A DNA stretch of 9,229 nt from Pseudanabaena sp. CAN_BIN31 (GTDB lineage: Bacteria; Cyanobacteriota; Cyanobacteriia; Pseudanabaenales; Pseudanabaenaceae), in contig JAJAZG010000414.1 of assembly GCA_026785865.1 (NCBI GenBank), positions 1 through 9,229 of the forward strand. The letters run 5' to 3'. A model generated the notes under the pieces. It did no database searches, was not told the DNA's origin, and worked only from the letters and a program-made list of their open reading frames with translations. Numbering within the stretch: the stretch's first letter is position 1; every line of letters starts with the position of its first letter. A program made the translations under genes and the position numbers. Below, one piece after another: positions 1-7,110 of the stretch.

Positions 1-11
1 GTGCGAAGCAC
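1..11. repeat. Small GC stem-loop at the window edge
   Basis: GTGC-gaa-GCAC forms a 4-bp stem with a 3-nt loop at the first bases of the window. It resembles the apex of the longer hairpins further on (a GC-rich core with a 3-5 nt loop), so it may be the inner end of a repeat cut by the window boundary. The following bases (12-55) do not resemble the arms of those hairpins, so this is weak. Confidence 0.25.
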
Positions 12-55
12 CGCCTCCCACTTTCTTGGGTTTTGTTTTACAGGGTTTAAGTAAT

Positions 56-108
56 CCAGATAATTTTTTGAAAGTGCCGCTTCACGGCACTTTCAAAAAA
101 TTATCTGG
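56..108. repeat. Hairpin repeat, copy 1 (24-bp perfect stem)
   Basis: A perfect inverted repeat pairs 56-79 with 85-108 around the loop CTTCA. The outer arm contains AGATAATTTTTTGAAAG and its complement CTTTCAAAAAATTATCT; the inner core is TGCCG/CGGCA. The same 17-nt arms recur at 7014-7062 with a different core, so this is a dispersed family. It lies 36 nt downstream of the gor stop and could end the mutS2-gor transcript. The T-run is inside the arm rather than after the stem, so a terminator role is inferred. Confidence 0.85.
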
Positions 109-144
109 GTCTTATGGCAGCACAAGTGGCGGCAGCTATAACTA

Positions 145-1500
145 CTACATTGTGACAAATTCTTCGGCAGCAGTTGGGTGCATTGCCATGGTGTTATCGA
201 GATCTTTTTTGCAGCCGCCCATCGTTACGACTAAGGACATGCCTTGAATGATCTCCGCAGCATCTTTGCCCACCATATGCAAACCTAAAACGCGCTCTTC
301 ATCCCCAATCACGATTAGTTTCATCATCGTTTTTGCCTCGCCACCTGCGATCGCGTAATACATCGGGCGAAATTTGGTTTTATAGACTTTTACCCGATCG
401 CCATATAACGCTCTTGCTTTTGCTTCAGATAAGCCCACAGAGGCGGCTTCGGGTTGGGAGAATACGGCGGAGGGGATATTGGTATGACTGATCAATCTGG
501 GCGTATGTCCGTAAATGGTATCGGCAAAAGCGCGACCCTCAGCGATCGCTACAGGTGTGAGATTCACGCGATCGGTGCAGTCACCGATCGCATAAATATG
601 CGGTTGATTAGTACAGCTATCTTCTGTGACCGCGATCGCATTATTGACAACTTCGATTCCTGCTCGCTCCAAACTTAAGGGCGCGAGATTGGGTTTGCGA
701 CCTGTCGCGGCTAAAACAGCATCGAATTCTAAGGTTTGCTTATTGCCATTAGCATCATTAAAATTAACCGCTAGAGCGTGATCGTGTTTTGTAATCGTGA
801 ATGAGTCGCTGTCAATGCAGGTATAAAAATTAATGCCATGATTAATCATCCCTGCTTGGACATTGGTTCGCACATCCTCATCAAAGCCACGCAGAATATG
901 ACGATCGCGAATTATTTGCGTCACATCTGCCCCTAATCCGCGCATGATTCCTGCAAATTCTGTGCCGATATAACCGCCACCAACCACGGCAAAGCGCTGC
1001 GGAAATTTGGGTAGCAAAAACATTTCTTTGGAAGTGATTGCATATTCCAGGCCTGCTAAGTTTGGTTTAGAAGCTTCACCACCGACAGCGATCAGGATGC
1101 GTTCGGCAGTGAATAGGCGATCGCCTACTGCCACAGTATGCGCGTCCACAAATTTGGCAAATCCCGAAATTAGCTCGACATTAGTTTTTTCGAGAAAACT
1201 AATATGCAGTTTATTGAGCCGTGATACTTCTGCTTGAATAGCATCGCGGAGTTTGTCCCAATTAAATTCACCTTCAGGAATATCCCAGCCATAGCCCGCC
1301 GCTTCTTGAGACAAATGCAAGAAATGTGATGCATAAACCATCAATTTTTTAGGAACACAGCCACGAATGACACAAGTACCACCAACCAAGTCGCCTTCAG
1401 CGATCGCTACTTTTGCACCAAATGCGGCGGCTTGTTTTGAGGCCGCAAGTCCGCCACTACCTGCACCAATTACAAATAAATCGTAATCAAAATTTGTCAT
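145..1500 (-). CDS. gor: Glutathione reductase (NADPH)
   Basis: Flavoenzyme that reduces glutathione disulfide to two GSH using NADPH; a cytosolic homodimer in the pyridine nucleotide-disulfide oxidoreductase family. At 451 aa it has the usual length. Visible motifs: FAD-binding GAGSGG at residues 12-17; redox-active disulfide GGTCVIRGCVPKK with C43 and C48; a second dinucleotide fold VVGGGYIGTEFAG at 172-184, followed by IIRDRHILRGFD (196-207), whose arginines fit NADPH preference; the second FAD motif AIGDC near 304-308; and the dimer-interface acid/base pair HPTAAEE (H441, E446). The IRGCVPKK context and the two arginines favour glutathione reductase over lipoamide dehydrogenase or mercuric reductase. 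It is the second gene after mutS2 with a 7-nt gap, so probably co-transcribed; GTGAG overlapping the mutS2 stop is a weak ribosome site. The reading frame is intact. Confidence 0.95.
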   Translation of the reverse strand: MTNFDYDLFVIGAGSGGLAASKQAAAFGAKVAIAEGDLVGGTCVIRGCVPKKLMVYASHFLHLSQEAAGYGWDIPEGEFNWDKLRDAIQAEVSRLNKLHISFLEKTNVELISGFAKFVDAHTVAVGDRLFTAERILIAVGGEASKPNLAGLEYAITSKEMFLLPKFPQRFAVVGGGYIGTEFAGIMRGLGADVTQIIRDRHILRGFDEDVRTNVQAGMINHGINFYTCIDSDSFTITKHDHALAVNFNDANGNKQTLEFDAVLAATGRKPNLAPLSLERAGIEVVNNAIAVTEDSCTNQPHIYAIGDCTDRVNLTPVAIAEGRAFADTIYGHTPRLISHTNIPSAVFSQPEAASVGLSEAKARALYGDRVKVYKTKFRPMYYAIAGGEAKTMMKLIVIGDEERVLGLHMVGKDAAEIIQGMSLVVTMGGCKKDLDNTMAMHPTAAEEFVTM

Positions 1501-1507
1501 AATTTTC

Positions 1508-3559
1508 TCACTTGATAATTTCGATATCGCTGAGGCTAACTGAAAGCTTCATATGTCCAAGACGTACTGAAAATTCGCCAGAACTATTAGGAACAGTCAT
1601 CACTTTAGCAATCTTGCCAAACTTGGGAATCCGAACCCGATCGCCGATTTTTAACTGCACCTCGACTTTTGGCTCAGGGACGATCGGGATATGGCGCTTC
1701 GTGAGTTCTTCGAGTCTTTGTTCGGTGCGCTGCACATCAGCCGCCACCTGTTCACCCATTTGTTCACCTTTTTGCAATTTACGGATCACGCGCCCCACTT
1801 CTTTTTGAGCTTGGGCGATCGCCGCACTTACCTCTTTTTCTTGACGTTCGCGTAGTTCTTTGGCCTGCGATCGCATTTTTTCAGCACGATCCAAAATTTC
1901 ACCATGCAAACGTTCGGTATCGATCAGTAAATTGGCGGCGGCTTCCGTTTTTTGAGTATGTTCGCGGCGTTGTGCTTCTAGCTCGGCAATTACATCATTC
2001 ATTTCCGTGGAACCGATACCCACCCGCACTTGCGCTGCGTCAATAATATCTTGGGGCAAGCCTAACCGACCCGCGATCGCTAAGGCATTAGATCGGCCAG
2101 GAATTCCCCATAACAATCGATAAGTCGGCGCGAGAGAAGCATCATCAAACTCAACCGAAGCATTTTCAAATTTTGGATTTTGGTATTTCAGAGCTTTGAG
2201 TTCGCCGAAGTGGGTGGTGGCGATCGCTAGTTTTGTGTGTTCGCCGAGATATTCTAATAAAGCTGTAGCGATCGCACTGCCTTCCGATGGGTCAGTACCT
2301 GCGCCCACTTCATCTAACAGAACTAGAGATTGGGGCGAAAGCGAATCCAGAATTCTACCAATACGGCGAATATGCCCTGAAAAAGTCGATAAATTTTGCT
2401 GCAAGGATTGCTCATCACCAATATCGGCAAGCACGAGATCAAACCAAGGCATTTCCACAGGTTCTTTGGCAGGAATGAACATTCCCGCTTTTGCCATCAG
2501 GGCGGCTAGTCCGAAAGTTTTTAAAGTTGCAGTTTTGCCGCCAGTATTTGGCCCCGTAATTACAACGACGGAAATATGCGGTGCAACCAAGACATCAACA
2601 GGGACGACTTCGCGACCTTCTTCATTTCGCTGTTGCCATACCAGCAAAGGGTGACGCAACTGGCGTAAAGTGATCGCATCATTATTTAGAAAATGCGGCG
2701 GGTTTGCCCCTAACCAATAGCCATAACGCGCACGCGCAACTGCAAGATCGATCTTGGTGACAATAATTAGTAATCTTTGCAAATCTTCAGCGATCGCCGT
2801 AATTTTGGCACTAAGTTCCGTCAGAATAATCTCGATTTGGGCTTGTTCCATTTTTGAGAGTTGGCGCAAGCGATTATTGGACTGCACGATTGAGTTCGGT
2901 TCGACAAACAGGGTCATGCCAGTGCTGGAAGTGTCGTGAATCACGCCTGGAACGCGATCTCGTTGTGGCGACTTTACCGACAGCACATAGCGATCGCTAC
3001 GTTGGGTAATAATCTGCTCTTGCAACGAGCTAACATTGCGCTGCATGATATTTTGCAGCTTTGTAATAATTTGATCGCGCACCGAGGTTAATTCATGACG
3101 AATCTCACCTAAACGCACTGAGGCGCGATCAAGAACCTTACCGCTTTCGTCAACACAGCGATAAATTTCCTGCTCAACATCAGGATAAGTCCGCAACTCA
3201 CTGGCGAGTATTTGTAAATTCGGACAATAATCAGCATTGTCTAACTGACGACGCAGGTTTCGCGCTCCTGCCAAAGTTGTCGCGATCGCCCATAGTTCTA
3301 GCGCTGACAAAATCCCCTGTTTTTCCGCTCGCAGCACCGAATTGGTAATATTTTGAATCCCATCTAAAGATACACCTGCATTTTTCTCTTCAAGTGCGTA
3401 AGCTTCTTTAGTTTGAGTTAGCAACTCTAAAGTATCTTCATAGCGATCGGGTATTGGCAAATGCGCCGATGCGATCGCGCCCAGCTTCGTCGTTGTAAAT
3501 GTTGATAAATGCTGACATAAACGATTCCATTCCAACAAATCTAACGTCTCAGCTTGCAT
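1508..3559 (-). CDS. mutS2: MutS2-family ATPase lacking the C-terminal Smr domain
   Basis: MutS2 proteins are MutS paralogues without the mismatch-recognition domain. They act on recombination intermediates or collided ribosomes rather than in classic mismatch repair. The 683-aa product has the N-terminal core/lever region (1-320), Walker A GPNTGGKT (336-343), the signature segment STFSGHIRRIGRIL (391-404), Walker B LVLLDE followed by VGAGTDP (412-424), the TTHFGELK segment (449-456), a long charged coiled coil (about 520-625), and a small KOW-like beta domain (634-683). It then stops. Family members usually run to about 780-820 aa and end in an Smr nuclease domain with an HGKG-type motif, which is absent. 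Start: ATG preceded by GAGGTG, a good ribosome site. The frame is otherwise intact and the stop abuts gor, so this is a clean loss rather than a frameshift. Confidence 0.93.
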   Translation of the reverse strand: MQAETLDLLEWNRLCQHLSTFTTTKLGAIASAHLPIPDRYEDTLELLTQTKEAYALEEKNAGVSLDGIQNITNSVLRAEKQGILSALELWAIATTLAGARNLRRQLDNADYCPNLQILASELRTYPDVEQEIYRCVDESGKVLDRASVRLGEIRHELTSVRDQIITKLQNIMQRNVSSLQEQIITQRSDRYVLSVKSPQRDRVPGVIHDTSSTGMTLFVEPNSIVQSNNRLRQLSKMEQAQIEIILTELSAKITAIAEDLQRLLIIVTKIDLAVARARYGYWLGANPPHFLNNDAITLRQLRHPLLVWQQRNEEGREVVPVDVLVAPHISVVVITGPNTGGKTATLKTFGLAALMAKAGMFIPAKEPVEMPWFDLVLADIGDEQSLQQNLSTFSGHIRRIGRILDSLSPQSLVLLDEVGAGTDPSEGSAIATALLEYLGEHTKLAIATTHFGELKALKYQNPKFENASVEFDDASLAPTYRLLWGIPGRSNALAIAGRLGLPQDIIDAAQVRVGIGSTEMNDVIAELEAQRREHTQKTEAAANLLIDTERLHGEILDRAEKMRSQAKELRERQEKEVSAAIAQAQKEVGRVIRKLQKGEQMGEQVAADVQRTEQRLEELTKRHIPIVPEPKVEVQLKIGDRVRIPKFGKIAKVMTVPNSSGEFSVRLGHMKLSVSLSDIEIIK

Positions 3560-3561
3560 GA

Positions 3562-3567
3562 CACCTC
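3562..3567 (-). promoter_or_regulatory. Ribosome binding site of mutS2
   Basis: Read on the minus strand, GAGGTG sits 2 nt before the ATG at 3559 (GAGG 4 nt before it). It matches the anti-Shine-Dalgarno well, although the spacing is short. It supports the start chosen for mutS2. Confidence 0.55.
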
Positions 3568-3583
3568 AAAATAGCTTTTTAAA

Positions 3584-3616
3584 TCAAAACAGGTCAGCAA
3601 TTCTGACTTGTTTTGA
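3584..3616 (-). promoter_or_regulatory. Stem-loop in the mutS2 leader
   Basis: Inverted repeat TCAAAACAGGTCAG / CTGACTTGTTTTGA: 14 positions pair (one as G-T) around the loop CAATT. It lies 24 nt upstream of the mutS2 start, inside the presumed leader or over the promoter. It has no T-run, so it does not look like a terminator. It could be an operator for a dimeric regulator or a structured leader; the sequence does not say which. Confidence 0.6.
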
Positions 3617-3648
3617 GCATACTTTTCTATTGTGCCAAAAATTAACAG

Positions 3649-3670
3649 ACAAGGGGCTTAAGCCCCTTGT
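3649..3670. repeat. 22-bp perfect palindrome, copy 1
   Basis: A perfect palindrome with core CAAGGGGCTTAAGCCCCTTG plus one A/T pair on each side, and no separate loop. The 22 nt at 3650-3671 recur exactly at 8103-8124. Here it lies between the mutS2 leader and the terminator of the 72-codon gene. Confidence 0.8.
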
Positions 3671-3678
3671 TTATATCC

Positions 3679-3715
3679 AAAAAAAAAAGAATGCGCGTCG
3701 CGCATTCTTTTTTTT
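3679..3715 (-). terminator. Intrinsic terminator of the 72-codon gene, possibly bidirectional
   Basis: GAATGCGCG-T-CGCGCATTC forms a GC-rich stem flanked by eight A on the left and eight T on the right, so the stem extends to 17 bp (3681-3697 with 3699-3715). On the minus strand it starts 15 nt after the stop of the 3731-3949 gene and is followed by a run of about ten T, the classic Rho-independent form. Its symmetry means it could also stop plus-strand transcripts. Confidence 0.8.
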
Positions 3716-3730
3716 GACATAAACTTGATT

Positions 3731-3949
3731 TTATAAGCGAGAAGCTAATCTCTCGAAATCAGCTTGGGTACTCGATAGCATTCTGCTGCGACTATCTGGA
3801 GTGCGATCGCCGCTCAAATTTGGGACGAGGTTACGCGCTTGCAAAGCCATGTGTAACTGTAGATGTGCGACATATTCACTCAGATCGCCTTGGACACCGA
3901 TTTGTTTGAATGCTACAGAGTTATTGCCAATCACCGCGTTACCTCTCAT
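3731..3949 (-). CDS. Small hypothetical protein, 72 aa
   Basis: I do not recognise this protein. It begins MRGNAVIGNNSVAF, is mostly polar, has no membrane segment or signal peptide, and ends in an Arg/Ser-rich stretch (DRTPDSRSRMLSSTQADFERL) that looks helical near the end. No cysteines, no metal motif. Evidence that it is real: it is the only good frame here; a strong terminator follows its stop by 15 nt; a TATAAA-like -10 lies about 50 nt upstream on the same strand; and a HIP1 octamer is accommodated in frame. No convincing Shine-Dalgarno sequence precedes the ATG, which is common in cyanobacteria. It is monocistronic, facing away from the ABC operon's terminator. Confidence 0.65.
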   Translation of the reverse strand: MRGNAVIGNNSVAFKQIGVQGDLSEYVAHLQLHMALQARNLVPNLSGDRTPDSRSRMLSSTQADFERLASRL

Positions 3950-4109
3950 TTGATATCTGGATGTAAACTGAATACGAATTTTTTAAGATCGGTCTATATT
4001 TATATATAGATTAGATAAGTCGTTTCTATGACTTTCGATATAGAACATAACATACATACGTTCTTGTAAGCTCTGCCTAGATACGAAGCGTAATCTTTTG
4101 AATCAATAC
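3950..4109. other. AT-rich intergenic stretch, probable promoter region of the 72-codon gene
   Basis: No gene seen. It includes a short AT inverted repeat (TCTATAT-ttat-ATATAGA, 3993-4010). On the minus strand it contains TATAAA (3999-4004), a possible -10 for the 72-codon gene, without a recognisable -35. The rest carries no feature I can name. Confidence 0.35.
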
Positions 4110-4214
4110 TTAACAATCCTGAAATTCGCTATGCACAGCTTTTTCCAACATATTTTCGACAGCTTGAGCGCTTAGCGATCGCCCAAAAAAGTAACCCTGA
4201 GCAAAATCGCAAGC
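4110..4214 (-). pseudogene. Remnant: C-terminal end of an EAL-domain (c-di-GMP phosphodiesterase) protein
   Basis: The minus-strand frame ending in TAA at 4110-4112 reads A-CDFAQGYFFGRSLSAQA-VENMLEKAVHSEFQDC-stop. The G-C-(D/N)-(F/Y)-x-Q-G-Y-x-F-x-(R/K)-(P/S)-L segment is the characteristic last strand and helix of EAL domains, which hydrolyse cyclic-di-GMP. Only about 35 codons remain. An in-frame TAA lies at 4215-4217, and the preceding codons (L-T-E-L) still look EAL-like before running into the terminator at 4228-4258. No start codon or catalytic ExL motif is present, so it cannot make an active enzyme. It was probably the 3' end of a GGDEF/EAL gene whose body was deleted or replaced next to the ABC operon. 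Confidence 0.75.
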
Positions 4215-4227
4215 TTACAGTTCGGTC

Positions 4228-4258
4228 AAAAAAGCCCCGTCATAGAGCGTGCGGGGTT
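4228..4258 (-). terminator. Intrinsic terminator of the adaptor-permease operon
   Basis: On the minus strand, CCCCG (4252-4256) pairs with CGGGG (4235-4239) around a 12-nt loop, followed by C and six T (4233-4228). It begins about 8 nt after the permease stop. The stem is short but GC-only with a clear T-run. It closes the operon and shows that no further gene follows the permease in the same transcript. Confidence 0.65.
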
Positions 4259-4263
4259 AGCTA

Positions 4264-5538
4264 CTAATCACTTCTCAGAGCTTGAATAGGATCTAACTTA
4301 GCGGCACTTCGCGCAGGAATCACTCCTGCCACCAATCCCACAACCATCGATAAGCCAAAACCTGCAACCACTGACCAGATCGAAACCAAAAAGGGAAATT
4401 GAAAAATTGTCGCCGAACCATAGGCGATCGCCACACCTAACCCAATACCAATCACACCGCCAAGCCCTGAAACCAGAATCGCCTCAGTCAAAAACTGACT
4501 GAGAATCGCCGATCGCGTTGCCCCTAATGCTTTCCTGACCCCGATTTCACGAGTGCGTTCCACCACCGAAACTAGCATGATATTGGCAATACCAATGCCG
4601 CCAACGATGAGAGATATCGCGGCGATCGCGCCAACCATCAGCGTTAACAAGCCGACAATATTTGTAAAGGCGCTAACAATATCTGTTTGGTTAACGATCC
4701 GAAAATCATCAGGCTGTGGTGGGAAAATCTTATGTCGCAATCGTAAGAGATTAGTCAATTGAAATTGGGCAGCTTCAAGTTCTGTCTCATCAAGAGCCTG
4801 TACCCAAAATCCACTTACAGATATACCTTGTAAAGCATTATTGCCAACTATCCGCGCTGACATATTTTTGAGAGGAATATAGACGCGATCATCCTGATCG
4901 AAACCGCCTGAAGCCCCTTTTACTTCCATCACCCCAATTATCTGATACTGTTCACCCTGAATGCGAACTCGTTCACCGATCGCATTACTACGACGAAACA
5001 AATCAGAACGAACTTTCGATCCCAGCACAACCACGGATTTAGCATTATCAATATCTTCCTGCTCAAAATATCGTCCTTCGACAGGGAAAGTATTTCTAAT
5101 CGACGCATAGTTAACATCTGTACCGAGTATGGTTGTAAAAGTATTTTGATTGCCATACGAGACCTGCCGACTGCGCTGCAAATATGCCGAGACTAACTTC
5201 ACCGCAGGTGCTTTTGCCACGGTCTGAGCATCTTGTAGGGTCAATGTGGAAGCGGAGCCGCCGCCCTGATTGATACCACCTGTTCGCGCCGAACCAGTGA
5301 GGACATTAATTGAATTTGTACCCAGCGCCTGTAATTGGGATTCTGTTGCTTTCTGAATACCTTGTCCAACTGATGTAATCGCAATCACGGCGGCAATGCC
5401 AATGATTACGCCCAGCATCGTTAGAGCCGTTCGCAATCGATTATTCCATAAAGATTCTGATGCCATTGTCAGAATTTCGGTAAATGGAACTTTTGTAACT
5501 TGGATGCGTGATTTTAATGATGATTTTGAAGTTTGCAT
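4264..5538 (-). CDS. ABC transporter permease, MacB/FtsX type
   Basis: Inner-membrane permease of the type VII ABC (MacB/LolC/FtsX) superfamily, which drives periplasmic adaptors mechanically rather than moving substrate through its own channel. At 424 aa it has a cytoplasmic N-terminus (MASESLWNNRLRTALTMLGVIIGI, TM1 about 36-58), a large periplasmic MacB_PCD domain (about 60-285) with a Gly-rich stretch (RTGGINQGGGSAS) near 85-97, then TM2 (about 292-322), the coupling-helix segment VVERTREIGVRKALGATR (325-342), TM3 (about 350-375) and TM4 (about 385-408), ending in RSAAKLDPIQALRSD. There is no ATPase domain fused, unlike E. coli MacB, so a separate ATPase is needed. It follows the adaptor with 3 nt between, clearly one transcription unit, and a terminator follows. 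Substrate is unknown; DevC-like glycolipid export or drug/peptide efflux are both possible. Confidence 0.92.
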   Translation of the reverse strand: MQTSKSSLKSRIQVTKVPFTEILTMASESLWNNRLRTALTMLGVIIGIAAVIAITSVGQGIQKATESQLQALGTNSINVLTGSARTGGINQGGGSASTLTLQDAQTVAKAPAVKLVSAYLQRSRQVSYGNQNTFTTILGTDVNYASIRNTFPVEGRYFEQEDIDNAKSVVVLGSKVRSDLFRRSNAIGERVRIQGEQYQIIGVMEVKGASGGFDQDDRVYIPLKNMSARIVGNNALQGISVSGFWVQALDETELEAAQFQLTNLLRLRHKIFPPQPDDFRIVNQTDIVSAFTNIVGLLTLMVGAIAAISLIVGGIGIANIMLVSVVERTREIGVRKALGATRSAILSQFLTEAILVSGLGGVIGIGLGVAIAYGSATIFQFPFLVSIWSVVAGFGLSMVVGLVAGVIPARSAAKLDPIQALRSD

Positions 5539-5541
5539 AAC

Positions 5542-6951
5542 TTAACCACGACTTCGCTGTGGAGAAGGTGCTAATCCTGGAATACCGCTAGGATTAGAGC
5601 GTGGACGTGAGCCTTCAGGGAAGGAAATAAATAGCTTCTCGTTACCTGTCAAGCCCGACTTAACTTCGGTTTTGTCATCGACAGTGACACCAGTTTCAAT
5701 CGTGGTAAATACAGGAGTTTCACTTTGATCGGTCTTGACATATACGCCTGTGCCACCCTGTTGTCGCACGATCGCCACAGTTGGTATAACTAGCACATCT
5801 TTGAGTTGACCCGCTTTAAACTCCAAACTAGCGTTCATGCCCGATCGCAACATTTGCTTATCTTTGGAAGTGATTTCTGCTTTCACTTCAAAGCTGGTGA
5901 CGTTTTGAGTAACGATCGCTTGAGGAGAGATCGTCACGACCCGACCGCGAAATTTTTTATTAGGATAAGCATCCACTTGGAGGGTTACTTCCTGTCCGAT
6001 CGCAATCTGAGCAATATTCGCCTCAGCCACATTTGCCACGACTTGATTATTATTAGCTAGAGCCAGAATCGAAGAAGCAGTTGCCGAACTGACAGAACTA
6101 CTCGAAGTAGTGGGAGTCACAAATGCTCCAGGATCAGCATATTTTCGCAATACCACACCATCAAAGGGAGCGCGAATTATTGTATCTTCCAATTGAGATT
6201 GCACACTTTGGAGAGAACCCGCCGCCGCAATTACTTGCGCTTCAGCGCGATCAACTTCTTCAGGACGCGACCCCGCCTGTTGCAAAGATAAACCTTCTCT
6301 AGCTTGAGTGACCTTAGCGCGATTTGCTTCCATCGTGTTTCTTGAAGCATCGAGATCCCGCGAGGCGATCGCCCCTTCTTTATAAAGTTGTTGATTTTGG
6401 CGATAGACGATATCTGATTGTTCGAGCGTCGCTTGAGCATTGGTCAAATTTGCTTGAGCTTGGGCAATATCTTGCGAACGATTGCCTGCTCTTAAAAGAT
6501 CGAGACTAGCCTGAGCCGCCGCCAGTTGTCCATCAGCTTGGGTGACTTGACCGATTGTATTTGACTCATCCATATAGGCGAGAATCTGCCCTTCTTTCAC
6601 AGATTGCCCTTCTTTGACGAGGAGGCTCTTGAGTCTGCCAGAGCTTTTAGGGCTAACGTTAATCGACTTTTCAGGCTGAATCGTCCCATTGGCAGTGACG
6701 ATAATCGGTAAATCAGTGCGCTTAATCGTAACTACGCGATCGCGTTTACGGGTTTCTTTATTATTTGCTGGTGCTGTCAGTTGCGTGTAGGCATAGTAGC
6801 CACCACCACCCACGGCAATTAATATCAGCAGTATGGCAATGCGCCATCCCCAATGTCCCATGAACGTTTTCTTAGGGCGATCATCGGAGAAATCAGATAG
6901 CTCATCGGGCAAAGCCTCTTCCTTTGGTTCTAGCTGTTTCTCTAATTGCAT
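5542..6951 (-). CDS. Periplasmic adaptor (membrane fusion) protein, HlyD/MacA type
   Basis: Links the MacB-type permease to the outer membrane channel. Translation from 6951 gives 469 aa: acidic cytoplasmic tail (1-35), one membrane anchor (about 36-55, WGWRIAILLILIAVGGGGYYAY), first lipoyl half (about 95-130), long alpha-hairpin coiled coil rich in Ala and Gln (about 133-256), second lipoyl half (IIRAPFDGVVLRKYADPGAFV, about 258-278), a Ser/Thr-rich insert (TTSSSSVSSATASS), beta-barrel (about 300-380) and membrane-proximal domain ending in a Pro/Arg-rich tail. The frame stays open to an ATG at 7038, but that start lies in the loop of a hairpin repeat and upstream of the likely -10, and adds 29 residues with no family resemblance. 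I therefore prefer the ATG at 6951. It is the first gene of a two-gene operon with the permease. Confidence 0.9.
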   Translation of the reverse strand: MQLEKQLEPKEEALPDELSDFSDDRPKKTFMGHWGWRIAILLILIAVGGGGYYAYTQLTAPANNKETRKRDRVVTIKRTDLPIIVTANGTIQPEKSINVSPKSSGRLKSLLVKEGQSVKEGQILAYMDESNTIGQVTQADGQLAAAQASLDLLRAGNRSQDIAQAQANLTNAQATLEQSDIVYRQNQQLYKEGAIASRDLDASRNTMEANRAKVTQAREGLSLQQAGSRPEEVDRAEAQVIAAAGSLQSVQSQLEDTIIRAPFDGVVLRKYADPGAFVTPTTSSSSVSSATASSILALANNNQVVANVAEANIAQIAIGQEVTLQVDAYPNKKFRGRVVTISPQAIVTQNVTSFEVKAEITSKDKQMLRSGMNASLEFKAGQLKDVLVIPTVAIVRQQGGTGVYVKTDQSETPVFTTIETGVTVDDKTEVKSGLTGNEKLFISFPEGSRPRSNPSGIPGLAPSPQRSRG

Positions 6952-6984
6952 AAGAGTTACGTCAATGGTTACTGGGTTTAGACC

Positions 6985-6990
6985 TTTATA
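6985..6990 (-). promoter_or_regulatory. Possible -10 element of the adaptor-permease operon
   Basis: The minus strand reads GAGTATAAAGG; TATAAA would place the transcript start about 27 nt before the ATG at 6951. No good -35 is visible at the expected place (GGGTTC), and the hairpin repeat begins just beyond it. It agrees with the shorter adaptor start. Confidence 0.3.
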
Positions 6991-7013
6991 CTCTATCAAA
7001 CGTTCTAGAACCC

Positions 7014-7062
7014 AGATAATTTTTTGAAAGGGCTGCAAAGCAGCCCTTTCAAAAAATTATCT
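7014..7062. repeat. Hairpin repeat, copy 2 (23-bp perfect stem)
   Basis: 7014-7036 pairs perfectly with 7040-7062 around the loop AAA. The outer 17 nt of each arm (AGATAATTTTTTGAAAG and its complement) are identical to copy 1 at 56-108. The inner core here is GGCTGC/GCAGCC instead of TGCCG/CGGCA. It sits in the intergenic space between the divergent adaptor operon and the CDF gene, upstream of both. Confidence 0.85.
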
Positions 7063-7110
7063 AGATCGCTAGGCTGCCATTTCGATAAAGCTTGTAGTTA
7101 CCGTTACAAT

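Noticed and set aside
1..11. GTGCG at the first bases as the 5' end of a group II intron
   Set aside because: The following sequence does not continue like an intron 5' end, and no domain V or reverse transcriptase is present.
26..247. 73-codon plus-strand open frame across the first hairpin and the end of gor
   Set aside because: It translates through the hairpin repeat and antisense to gor, with no ribosome site or family resemblance.
2196..2654. 152-codon plus-strand open frame inside mutS2
   Set aside because: It lies antisense to the conserved ATPase domain and its product looks like a reading of the opposite strand with no recognisable features.
6952..7038. N-terminal extension of the adaptor frame to an ATG at 7038
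   Set aside because: The extra 29 codons run through one arm of the hairpin repeat and the likely -10 region, start in the hairpin loop and show no family resemblance.
7094..7107. GTA-N8-TAC, an NtcA-binding consensus upstream of the CDF gene
   Set aside because: A six-base constraint is expected about twice by chance in 9 kb, the spacing to the -10 is slightly long, and nitrogen control of a metal exporter has no other support here.
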